Translations under genes and position numbers: made by a program
The notes under the pieces: generated by a model
Seen by the model: the letters and a program-made list of their open reading frames with translations, nothing else
Told to the model about the DNA's origin: nothing
Database searches by the model: none
In this document: one piece after another, positions 33,190 to 44,163 of the stretch
How positions within the stretch are numbered: position 1 is the stretch's first letter
How the letters are laid out: the number at the start of each line of letters is the position of its first letter
NCBI GenBank assembly: GCA_004335835.1
Contig: RWJK01001313.1
Coordinates: forward strand, 148,674-212,673
Length of the DNA: 64,000 nt
Source: Scenedesmus sp. ARA3
Lineage: Eukaryota > Chlorophyta > Chlorophyceae > Sphaeropleales > Scenedesmaceae
Reading direction: 5' to 3'

Positions 33190-36100
33190 CTGCTCCGGAT
33201 CCACGTGTGCTTGTGCAGCCGGACGCGCACAAAGAAGAACACCTAGCGTGGCGGGTGCCTGCCATCGCTGCCAGCAGCTCTGCCAGCCTGGCAGTGCTGA
33301 GCGCTGAGCGCAGCAGCAGCAGCATCAGCAACAGCAGTTCTGTCAGCAGCAGCAGGCCTGCACCTCTGCGAGCAGCATCAGCAGCATCAGCAGCATGCAG
33401 TAGTAGCAGAGCAGCAGAATCACTCTCCAGTTGTGAGTAAGAGGGCAACCAGCTGCAGGCGCTGCGCAGCTGGAACTCCAGCCGGATGCAACTCATCCAT
33501 AGCAGCGTTTTGCAGCAAGGTCCGCCAACAGCAGCCGCTGTCGTGTTCTGCCTCTGCTAGCAGCAGCGGCAACAGCCCGGATAGCACCTGCTGAGATGTA
33601 CGTACATGTTGGTGATGCCTGCTCGGCAATCCGGTTCCAGGGTAGTTGGGCTTTCTGACTTGCACTGCACTGCTGGCAGCACAGTGCTGTTGCCTCGCAC
33701 CACTTGCGGGCGCTACAGCCCTGCAGTCATTTGAGCTTCGTTTTCTGGCTGCAGCCATACACTTGAGGAACAGTTCACGTTACATCGTGTTTTTCCACTC
33801 AACCCTGGAGTGGGAGCCCCAATCAGGAGCCAACGAGCGGCTCATAGGGGAGTACTGTTGAGTGTTAGGGAGGAGTATTGACTTGTGTCACTACTGCTAT
33901 GTTTGTTTCCTGACAAAAGCTTGTAGGCCTTGTCATCCATCTGTGGAAAGTTGTTCATGTTTGTGCTTATAGTTGCATTGCAGGGACACTTGCATGCATG
34001 TGTGCACACACGTGCGCCTGGGACCATGTAGCACTTAAATGCTGCTTGCGTACGGTGAGGGTACATTGCCGTGGTTGGGGATGTGGTGTAGAAATGGTGG
34101 TGACGCAGATGCACGGCTGTGGGTTGACAGCTGTGCAGGTGTGACGTGGTATAGAAGTGTGTGGCTGATCACATGTTACGCCCTGACACTCCCCAGCGCG
34201 GCAGCTTTCGCGTACTGCCGCATAAGTGCAGTCAGCAGGAGGGTACCCATGCCGCTGTTGTGGTTGTCTGCACTGCCGCTTGGCCCAGCTTTGGGCTAGG
34301 CAGACATACATAAATGCTCTCTGAGTTGGTTACATATTCGTCAGAATCTCGTCCAGCTCCAAAACATGGCCGTCTGGAGCATTTCGTCTCTGATGATCAT
34401 CCATTTACGTGCAACAAGGTGTGCACACGTGTGTGATGCCGCCCTTGCCTAATGTGCCCAGCAAGGACTGGCTTTGCTCCAATCTGCTTTGTGGTTCCAC
34501 ATAACTATGAGGTACATGGCCCCACCATAGACTTGCAGTCTGGGCTAGATGACTTTCTGTTTGGCGGTTTCGTGCTTGCTGATGTTGGCTGTGGTGTGCA
34601 TCATGATGTGCATGCAAGGTATGGCCTCGCAGCAGGGTAAGCACCTTGCACACTGCTGTGCGTCATGTAAGGCGCAATAACGTTTCCCCCGCGGCTTTGC
34701 CGTACCGTGCAGAAGGACCAACCCCTGGTGCTGTCCGTGTGTGTAGTACGGCTGGTATCAATTTGGCAAAAGGCATGATGCATGGGTCATGTTCTAGTTC
34801 AGCAAGATTGTGCCGGGCGGCAGCGGCAATTCCACTGGTGACAACTGGTGTGACTTGACTGGTAATGTTCAAATTTGTTGAACTCAGTGCGGTGAGTGTC
34901 AGTGCCGGCGGCTGAGACTGCAGCGGCATGCCGACAGGCATGCCTACACCCTTCATGAAGCATGGGCCAGCGCTTGCAGGCCGTGTTCAGTACGTGCACA
35001 TCCGCTTGCGTGGTCATCATGCTACTTCCTGCACTGATCGGCGGTGTCAGCTGTGAGGGCAACGTGCTGTGCTCTGTGCTTGTGCACGGCCAGCACAATC
35101 GTAGCGGGACGTCCAAACGTATGACAACTGCACTGCTGGGTTCTTTTGTTTGGTTGCTGTTGCGCTATGCGGGGGGTTGACTAATGGGCCCATCCTGCTG
35201 ATGGCTTGTTACCAATTCTGTGCCGCCTCTGCATGTCCCTGGTCAGTTCCCGTAGGGTTTGGGCCCTTGCTTTTGCATGTATGTGTGTAACAGCGTATGC
35301 GCCATCAGCCATTTGCTGATAATGTTGCGCTGGTGCGCTTGTATACAACTCATGTCCCTCTGTGCCTGTTTTGCAACTGGCGCGTTGCATGCAGCAGTCA
35401 GATGGCTGAAGCAGCATCTGCTAGAGTATGACATAGAGGGTGGAGTTGGCCTGAGTCGGTTGGTTGAAAGTAACCAGCCTTGCATGCAGCACCGTGGCGT
35501 CATCAGCTGGCGGCTGGGAAATTCTTTGGGATGGTTTGGAGTTGTTTCAACTGAATGCACGCGCTTGGCCCCTGGGTGGCGCCTGCCGCACTGTTGACGG
35601 CTCTGATACTCATAAGAAAGGCAGTCTTGAACTGCAGCACCAGTTGGAGGTGGTTGTCGGTCCTGTTGCCAACTGGAGGTGGTTTTTGGTGTACATCTGG
35701 CCCTGTCGCCCACCTACAGCACGCTGAACTAGGTGACGGTGTTCGTGACCCTGTCATTGTGTTGAAAGTGCGTGATTGTGGTGCGATTTTGTTCTCGGCT
35801 GGCAGCGTTTGTTTTGTGATGCTGCAGCGTTCACGCAGCACATCAGCACTTTGGCTCTATAGCTATACCTGGTTCAGCTCTCTGTGTGTGCTGCTCTGGC
35901 AGCGTCCTAAGTTTGGAGGGCTGCAGCTTACATGCGCACAGCGTTGGTAGCCAATCCAGTGCTGCATGGTGTAGTCTGTATTCTGCAGCTCGCTACTGTT
36001 GCTGTGCCCTGCTCTGCACACAACCCTAAGAAATGCATGCCCTGCTGTGTGCCTGTCTATAGCCAGCACACCCGCAGTGAATCACTGTAGGGTGTTTGCC

Positions 36101-36816
36101 TGCTGTTCTTTTAATCGAGTTGTGCTTGGTGACTGGCATGTGTGGGTACGGATTGTTACCACTGCTGTGGTGCATCTGCACTTCCCAGGTCGGTACGGAC
36201 CCCGAGCACCCGGTGCTCTGTGGTCGTGTTGCATGATCTGCGCCGCTGCCGCACGTTGCGTGCGTTGCCCGTTGGTTGTTTCAATTCCGAGAAAAAAGCA
36301 CAGGCTGTGCTGGCTTGCCTGTGCCTCAGTCGTTATCTGAGGGAGGGGGCGCAGCCCTAGGCTACACACAACGCCGACTAACAGACTTGGCATTGAGCCT
36401 CGTCATCATCATGTTACCCATCAAACCAACGCCAGTGAGCCTCGTTGTGCCAACTGCTAGCGCTACAGCGGCAGTATGTTGCAAGCTGTGATTCAAGGAA
36501 TTGGCGTCAGAGCTTCTGTGTGTGTGCCTGCTGCGCTACTAGATACAGTTGGTGTAACAGTGTTATGTTGAGTCAGCGTAATGGTTACAGCTGCAGGTTA
36601 TGAGCTGCGATGAGCCGGCGGCAATATTCGATTAGGAAAACCAGTGAAGCAAATCAGCATGTATGGTTACAAACAGGCAATGCTCCTGTCGCGCCACAAA
36701 ACGCGCGCACACATCATCCACAGGTACAGTGTGTACTCGTACACTTAAGCCATCAGCTCGCAACGTTGCTGGCGCGCAGTCATGTGCGAGCTACCCGATA
36801 TTGGCAACAAACACTC
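33190..36816. other. 3.6-kb gene-poor region between convergent genes
   Basis: Both flanking genes point into this region. A Ser/Ala-rich frame at 33240-33440 directly follows the NHL-protein stop and is probably 3' UTR. Beyond 33500 the CAG repeats disappear, GC falls and only short, unrecognisable frames are present. A small imperfect tandem duplication lies at about 35640-35710. I see no terminal repeats, reverse transcriptase or transposase motifs. A TGTAA on the minus strand (36667-36671) lies ~146 nt past the METTL3 stop and could be its polyadenylation signal. Confidence 0.5.
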
Positions 36817-39800
36817 CTAGTCATGCCGTCCATGCGTCCAGTCCCCGCCGTATTCACTTGCAAAGTGGGCGCTGTACTCAGGAGCCGTCATGCGCGGCGG
36901 CGGCGGGTTGCGCGGCCGCTGCGCGGGCCCGTATCGCTCCGTGTAGCGCGCTGCTAGATCTGGATCTGTGAGCCATGTGCCGTCAAGCTGATTGCCCAGG
37001 CTGACCCATCCCGGGCGCACATTGTGCTGGCGCGCAAAGATCTCCAGCTTGCGCGTGCCTGCAGCAGCAGCAGCAGCAATGCTGAGGAACAGCTGCATGC
37101 GGATCCTGGAAGATGACCAGCAGGCTTCGCATGCTACATAAACAGCATGCACTTGATGTGATGGCTGTGTCGAACAAGACAAATGCACACGGCAGGCTCC
37201 TGCGCCCCAGCTTGCAGCGCGTCACCACATCCTTGGACACACTGAATGCAGCTGATGGTCTGAGATTCATCTGGGGTGAGATCCGGCCTCACCTGGCGAC
37301 AGCCGCTCCAGCAGTGGATACATCTCATCGGGCTTGCGGCTGGTCTCACGCACCTCCGACACCAGCACATCACAGTCAACAAACCTGCAGCATTTATAAT
37401 ACCGTACGGTTGTCTGTTGCGTCATGTCATGTCTGCGTCGTGCATTGCGTAACACACAAGTGTCTGTTGCGTCATGTTATAATTCACCATGTTGTATTGA
37501 TTACTTCAGCACGTCACGGTCAACAACCGTGCAGCAGAGGCAGCAGCCATCAGGAGCTGCATGCAGGTGCGTGACACTGCAACTGTGCTGGTCGCTGCAT
37601 GGCCAAGGCGTGACAGGAGAGCAGATGCGAAGAGATCGCTGCAGTGGTGCAAAAAATTGCAACATGTTGCAGGGTACCACCAAGGCATGCTATCCACCGC
37701 TGCTGAGCGCGATTCATTAGGCTAATCAAGCGCCCACCCCTTGAATGCAACTGTACATGCAGCCACACAGTTTATGTGCTATTCCCAACCGCCAACCCCG
37801 CCCACCTGTTGATGTGTGGGTTGCCCTTGTACCCCACCAGGCAGTGCTCCTTGCTGTGGTTCAGCCAGTGCCCGGTGCGCCCCGTGCGTATGAGCCGCTG
37901 CAGGCTGTTGGTCTTCACCCAGATGAGCTCATCCACGCGCCTGTAACCCCACTTGGCCAGCAGCTCACGGCCCAGCTCCAGCGCACGGCCTGGCAGCGCC
38001 ACAGTAGCAGAGACGATGCTGGTTGATTAGAGCAGAAGGGCAGCAGTTGACGACTCTGCTAAGCGCACAGCCTGAATCAGGGGAAGGCCAGGAGATGAGG
38101 TGCAGAGACAACAGATGCACGAGCAAGCAGAGGCTGTGATGGTTGGAAACGAAGAAACAGTTGGGCTCCATATGCCTGTAGCCCCACTTGGCCAGCAGCT
38201 CACGCCCCAGCTCCAGCGCACGGCCTGCAGGGGCAGGCAGGTGACAGGTAAAATGATTTAAAACATCCTATCTCACTTGGTCAAACAGTGGTCCACCGCA
38301 GGCATGCGCATGACATGCCTCACCTGCCACCCACATGCAGACACCAGCCAAGCAGGGGCATCAGCGTCCCACACAGCCTATCTCAGCCGGTCAAACTTGG
38401 TCAGACCTTTGTCAAATAGTGATCAAAACCGGGTCAAACTCACTCACCTGTCACCCACATGAAGATGACATCATCATCCTGCACCTCTGCTACCCCCATG
38501 TTGAGCAGCTCGTGGTCGCTCATGGTGCCTATCTCAGCCGGTGAAACTTTGGTCAAACCGTTGTCAAGCCTTGGACTAACGCTGGTCAACGTACGTGCCA
38601 CCCACATGAAGATGACGCCATCATCCTGCAGCTCCGCCACGCCCATGTTGAGCAGCTCATGGTCGCTCATGGTGCCGATGTCACACAAAACTTTGGTCAA
38701 ACCTTGGTCAAATGCTGGTCAAACACTGGTCAACTCACCTGTCACCCACATGAAGATGACGCCGTCGTCCTGCAGCTCTGCTACACCCATGTTGAGCAGC
38801 TCATGGTCGCTCATGGTACCTATCCCAGCCGGTCAAACCTTGGTGAAACCTTGGTCAAACACTGGTCAACTCACCTGTCACCCACATAAAGATGACGCCG
38901 TCGTCCTGCAGCTCTGCCACGCCCATGTTGAGCAGCTCATGGTCGCTCATGGTGCCATAAGGCAGGTCCTGGTGGATCTCCCAGGGCGGGTCTGTCATGA
39001 TGACCCCAAACTTGCCCAGGATAGAAAAGTCAAAGCTGCGGATGTCACAGCGGATCCACTGCGGCTCCTGCAGCGCCTGCGGATGATTTGTAGGTTGGAT
39101 GCAGCAAGATCCAGCTGGAGCTCAGCAGGCACGCATGGGTTGCAGCACAGCTGCAGGAGTGGCTGAGCAGTTGTGTAAAGTTGCACTGTGCCTGTCAGTG
39201 TAATGGATGACGGCAGAGCAAGCAAGCATGTAGACAGACAGCAGCACCGGTGGCAATAGGTTGCACAGCCAGCCAGCAAGCTAGCTGAGCTGCACAGAAA
39301 CGCTAGCGCTGCTCAGTCAAACACATATAGGATGGTTGACCACAGTTGACCAGACTTTGACCAGTCAAACAGCAGCAGCGCACCATGAGGTACTGGGGCA
39401 CCACCATGCCTCCTGCGCCCAGCTGCTGCCCTGCTGCTTCCTGCCCCGGCTGGTCAGACTCCAGGTCAACCTCGTAGTGCACAAACCTGCAATTGCAACA
39501 GAAAGGGTATGATGAATTCAGGCTTTGTAATGTTATGCCAGACAAGAGCGTAGTACCGAGTAACACGTGCTCACAGTTGAGGTGAGTGTTGCAGCATGCG
39601 TGCATTTGCACCGGCGCAAGGTCAGCTCCTAGTGCAGAAACCTGGCAGAAGATACATGCCGCACAGGAAGGTTATGTACCGACAGTCTACACGAAAGACA
39701 TGTTGTGGGGGCTGAAGATAGTTGAGATTAGAAGCAAGTGCTGCAGCGAGCTCAATGTTGGGTGAGGGTGGGTGTGCTTTGGTTGCCGCAGCGAGTACTG

Positions 39801-42605
39801 TGGCATGCACTAGCCGTCCAGCCCAAAAGTGGTCATTTAAAAGATGCATCTGCATGCATGCATGCTGTAACAGCGCTCAGATCCCTGATATAACCCTAAA
39901 CCAGCTCAGATCTCTGCGCTGCCGAGGCTCACTTGCAGCGCCGCACGTCCCTGCACGTGTCCAGGTAGGAGCAGTTGCCCCGCGACTCGTCAGTCCAGGG
40001 GTACAGGATCTTCCTGCAGGCAGCAGCAGCAGCAGCAGCAGCGGCAGTATTGGCAGCAACAGCAACTATAGCCGCAACTGCAACAGCAGCAGCACCGGCA
40101 CCAGCACCAGAACCAGCACCAGCAGCAGCATAGAATCTGCCCGTGGCTTGCTTTGAGCGGATTGCCTGCCTGCATGCGCACTGCTGCACATGCATGGCAC
40201 TCCGCGCAAGCCCCTCGCAACATCACGCTGCAGGAACCTACATGAAGAGGCCTTTGAAGGAATCCAGCAACACCAGACAGGAACAGCAGGCAGACGCACC
40301 TGCAGGTGCAGCCTGTGGGATGCGTGCGGCTGCCCCAGTCTGTACATCACCCAAGCAGCGGACCGCACTATCACACCAACATGCCAGCAACCCCAAACAG
40401 CAGGCAGGCCCGAAGCCCACCTCTGGTGCAGCCTGTGGCAGGCGTGCGGCTGTCCCAGTCCATACATCACCCAAGCAGCAGACCACACAATCGTCACACA
40501 AACATCACATGCCAGCAACCCTAAGCAGCAGGCACGCCCGAAGCCCACCTCTGGTGCAGCCTGTGGCAGGCTTGCGGCTGCCGCAGTTCTTGCATCAGCC
40601 AAGCAGAAGACTGCACTATCGTCACACAAAGATCACGTGCCAGCAACCCCAAACAGCAGGCACACCCAACGCCCACCTCTGATGCAGCCTGTGGCAGGCT
40701 TGCGGCTGCCGCAGTTCTTGCATCAGCCAAGCAGAAGACTGCACTATCGTCACACAAAGATCACGTGCCAGCAACCCCAAACAGCAGGCACACCCAACGC
40801 CCACCTCTGATGCAGCCTGTGGCAGGCTTGCGGCTGCCGCAGTTCTTGCATCAGCCAAGCAGAAGACTGCACTATCGTCACACAAAGATCACGTGCCAGC
40901 AACCCCAAACAGCAGGCACACCCAACGCCCACCTCTGATGCAGCCTGTGGCAGGCATGCGGCTGCCCCAGTTCTTACATCATGCATCCAGCAGACCTCAT
41001 TGTTCCACACGAACAGTACCTGCCTGCAACCCTAAACAGCAGGCAGGCCGAAACCCCCACGTCTGATGAAGCCTGTGGCAGGCGTGCGGCTGCCGCAGTT
41101 CAGACATTCTCAAGCATCCAACGCACTACCACAACAACATGCCAGCAACCCTAAGAGCTGGCACACCCAAAGCACACCTCTGATGCAGCCTGTGGCAGGC
41201 GTGCGGCTGCCCCCGCGCTGCCCTGCAGGCCTCTTTTGTGAGGTGCGGGCAGTGCTCGCGCACAGCAGCGCCGCCTGTCTGGTACTGCTGCAGCTTCTGC
41301 TGCTGCCGCGCTGTCTTCCTGTCAAGCAGCTCCATCAGCTCCTCACCCTTTTCCAGGCGGTCACTGCAGCACAAAAGAGTGAGAAGGTTTATGTTATATG
41401 TTGCAGTCAAGCAGCTCCATCAGCTCCTCACCCTTTCCCAGGCAGTCGCTGCAGCACAAAACAGTGAGAGGGAATATGTGAACTGTTGCAGTCAAGTAGC
41501 TCCGTCAGCTCCTCACCCTTTTCCAGGCGGTCGCTGCAGCAACAAAAGAGTGACAGAGGAGGTGCCAGTGTGCAGTCAAGTACCTCCACCAGCAGCTACC
41601 CTGCAAGGTGTGCACTGCAGTGGCCACTGGCTGACTGACTGAGGGTGGTGTGTCACTAACAGAGCGTAACACGGTGGTGAATATCAGCTCTGCTGCTGCA
41701 TGGCATCCCCACTCTCACAGCACCTCTTCTGAGCTCTTCAGAAATAACAAGAGTGCGGCTGTGGCTGAAATAACAATCAGCATGCTGCATTGCTGTTGCT
41801 ACGCCCGGCTGTTACCATGCTGGTTATAACACAACGACAACAGTGTGATGTTGATCATGCCAGCCGCCACACGCCAGATGCAAGTACAGCAGATGTACAA
41901 TGACAGCCCGCCCCTCACCGTTCCTTGACACTCTTGAACTGCAGCAGCTGCGCCAGGTCATCGCTCTGCTGGCTGTCCGTGCGCTGCCGCTTGACTAGCG
42001 GAGGGCCCTCCGCACTGTCTGCATAGCCCGGCTGCTGCTGCTGACTGAGCTGGCTTGAGTGCTGCTGCTGCTGGCTGCCAGGCTGCCCTATGCTGTAATC
42101 TGCCAGAGGATCTGGCACACCAGAGCACCTGCAGCGGGGCGGGAGATTGTTCCAAGCAGCAAGGAGCAAATAAAGGCGGCTAGATTCTCCTGGAACAGGT
42201 ATGCTGGATTGGGCGGCAGGGACAGCTGCTACAGCGGTGTGCATACTACTAAAGCAAGACAACGACACAGTGGATATGAGCATGCAATGTTGCCGAGCAC
42301 TGTGTGCAATACCCTCCCAAGCTCCCGCCACAACGACTGCTGCTGCTGCTGCGACGGCGGCTGCAGGTTGCAGGTCTGAAACACAGATTCACAGCGCAGC
42401 GCTGCCACCACTCACTGCGAGAGCGCGTGCCGGTCCACTGACGTTATGACGAGCGTTTGAACGCCATTCAAATCCAGCATGCGAGCACTGAGCGGCGAGG
42501 CTTCGCCCTGCAGCGCAAGCAGCGCCACCAGCCGGGACAGGCAGGCTTGCCGCAGCGTGCTGAGGCATGCCCGGTAGGCTGCTGCGTGGCTGCTGGCGAG
42601 CATCT

Positions 42606-42692
<87 letters not shown>

Positions 42693-43334
42693 GCAGCAGC
42701 AGCAGTAGGTGTGGCAGATCAGCGCTGATGCACTCGGTTTACACTGCAGCTTGCGGCACAGCACACATCGCTGCATGCTCGTGTCAGCAGCTGAAGTGGC
42801 TGTTGCACTCACATCTTGCGTGACATACAGGGCGGCATTTGCATGCGCTGCGCCAGTGTGCCAACCGCCTTTGCTTCACTTGCACACCACTGGCTGCTGC
42901 CGCATGTTGAGCATTTGTGTGCAGGGAGGCGGCTCCAACTCAGGCAAGTGGGATGCTTACGCCCAGCAACACACTGCCAGCATGATACCCTGGACAACAG
43001 CTTATCCAAAGCGTGTTTGGAAGCAATGTGGTACATATGCGGCACGTACCTTCCTGTGCAGTGCATCTACAGGTATGGGCAGTGTGCAGGCAGGGTCCAG
43101 AAGCTCTGCTGCTACTAGTTGCTGCAGCTCCTGCAAATCTCCTGCTTCCAAGGGGTTGGCTAAGTCTGCTGCTGGTCCCAGTGCTTGCAGGACAGCCTGT
43201 GCGTCGTGCAGCTTATTCCTGCCGGCCTGCCTGTCGTAGAACTTTGACTTGAGTGCCTGCAAGTCCGACTTGATGCTGTGCAGCTCAGCTGCAAATGTTT
43301 GCTTCAGCTGAGCCTCGTCTGCTGTAGCTGCCAT
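36817..43334 (-). CDS. METTL3: METTL3/MTA-type mRNA N6-adenosine methyltransferase
   Basis: Catalytic subunit of the nuclear m6A writer, working with METTL14. Ten exons (complement): 43050-43334, 42416-42603, 41919-42128, 41178-41363, 39933-40013, 39384-39486, 38875-39076, 37806-37989, 37293-37384, 36817-37058; 590 residues (human 580), phases consistent. A helical N-terminus ([20 protein letters not shown]) precedes two CCCH zinc fingers, CPHLTKEAC...CHRLH and [17 protein letters not shown]. The MT-A70 domain follows: [13 protein letters not shown] with the DPPW catalytic motif, [68 protein letters not shown] and [18 protein letters not shown]. The start at 43334 is the first ATG of the frame. 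It is divergent from the two-RRM gene. Echoes flank exons 4, 7, 8 and 9, and intron 1 carries the window's longest CAG/CTG tract. Confidence 0.96.
37500..37540 (-). repeat. Weak acceptor-side echo of METTL3 exon 9
   Basis: Degenerate copy of the exon 9 start and its acceptor (parent 37360-37395; DCDVLV block). The order and spacing are kept but several bases differ and a TGCAC replaces the TGCAG acceptor. Confidence 0.55.
38170..38230 (-). repeat. Acceptor-side echo of METTL3 exon 8
   Basis: Copy of the first ~45 bases of exon 8 ([17 protein letters not shown]; parent 37940-37989) with a CTGCAG acceptor. Apart from one synonymous change in the Gly-Arg-Glu segment it matches the parent. It runs into intron sequence without a donor. 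Confidence 0.85.
38446..38820 (-). repeat. Three donor-side echoes of METTL3 exon 7
   Basis: The last 81 nt of exon 7 ([16 protein letters not shown]...MWVT) recur at about 38736-38818, 38596-38674 and 38448-38527. Each is followed by GTGAGT or GTACGT in the parent phase, and two of the three are preceded by AG at the first copied base. As cassettes they are 81 nt, phase 1-1. By hand count the synonymous:nonsynonymous changes against the parent are 4:0, 4:1 and 6:2. The spacers share repeated TTGGTCAAAC words (plus strand). Confidence 0.95.
40290..41095 (-). repeat. Seven donor-side echoes of METTL3 exon 4
   Basis: The exon 4 end, including the last Cys and His of the first zinc finger (CHRLHQR) and the donor, recurs near 40299, 40421, 40548, 40677, 40805, 40933 and 41062. 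Three central units are near-identical with a 128-bp period (GATCACGTGC at 40631, 40759, 40887). Most read His to Gln two residues before the Cys. Each central unit also carries a CACGTG palindrome. Confidence 0.95.
41405..41550 (-). repeat. Two acceptor-side echoes of METTL3 exon 4
   Basis: Copies of the exon 4 start ([14 protein letters not shown]; parent 41325-41363) with CTGCAGC acceptors lie at about 41408-41457 and 41496-41540. With the seven downstream copies, exon 4 is echoed on both sides. Confidence 0.9.
42604..42708 (-). repeat. Long (CTG)n/(CAG)n tract at METTL3 intron 1 acceptor
   Basis: About 105 bp of nearly pure CAG on the plus strand (CTG in the gene's sense), with a few CAA interruptions at its distal end. 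It ends exactly at the CTGCAG acceptor of METTL3 exon 2. It is the longest triplet tract in the window. Confidence 0.95.
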
Positions 43335-44163
43335 GGCTGCCTGTGCACTCAAGTGCTGGAGTTTATGACGGCACTAAGTGGGGTGGTGCCATTGCTTGCA
43401 GTGCATAGGGTTATGGTAGTACTTGATGCTGCAGCTGCTATTACTGCTGCTGTTGTGCTGTGTCTGCTGATGTGGACCATGTGCCAGTGCCAATGCTCTT
43501 TGGTGCCAGATCTGTCACGATTCCCAGAAAAGTACGTGATGACCGTTGGCCTGCCATTCTTAGCAGGCCCTATGCGGAGCTCCGCGACGGATGATCTGCC
43601 AATAACATTTTTGCCGTCGTGCGTCCAGCGTAAGCGCTCCGCTCGCCGGATAAGCGTCGATTTGCAACCCTCTGCTATTAAGGAGTCGTTCAAATGGTTT
43701 TTTGCAGCCAATAGACGCTGTATCGGCGAAGATCATTCATGGCACTGAAGTGTCGGGCATCTGCCTGCCGGGAACGCATGCGAGCGCCTACTGCAACAAT
43801 AAACACTTTGGGCTGCTGAACCTGCCCTCCGCTGGCGCTATGTAGTACTAACAGTTTTGTAACATGCACTGCAGTGATGCAGCAGATCCGCACTGCACAG
43901 GAATGCAGCAACAACAGCTGACATTCGCTCAAGATGGTCACTTTAAAGTTCTTTGACAAGAAATGGCAGGCTCGCTCGCTGACATGCGAGCTTGCTTGCA
44001 TGGCGTTGCCGGGCAAACAAAATCTCGTTGTTGGCAGCCCAGGGTCTAGTGAGAGGCACCACAGTGACAGTGACAGAGTCACCAGCTCAGAAAGTAGCCC
44101 GATCGCCCACGCTGCGGTTGTTTCAGTCTTAAGTTAAGTTGAAGTCGCACATTCATATCAGCC
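43335..44163. promoter_or_regulatory. Divergent promoter spacer of METTL3 and the two-RRM protein gene
   Basis: 829 bp separate the two start codons. A 120-residue minus-strand frame (43349-43711) lies in it, lacks low complexity, but has no recognised motif and no splice link to METTL3 exon 1. I treat the region as promoter and 5' UTRs. Confidence 0.55.

Noticed and set aside
33500..36800. Transposable element in the gene-poor region
   Set aside because: The composition differs from the surroundings, but I found no terminal repeats, target-site duplication or transposase/reverse-transcriptase motif.
40000..40150. Ala/Gly-rich frames around CAG tracts as coding exons
   Set aside because: They are intronic CAG/CTG expansions of METTL3 adjacent to the exon 5 acceptor.
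43349..43711. Possible N-terminal extension of METTL3
   Set aside because: The frame is not low-complexity, but no donor joins it in phase to exon 1, and exon 1 already starts with a good ATG and normal family length.
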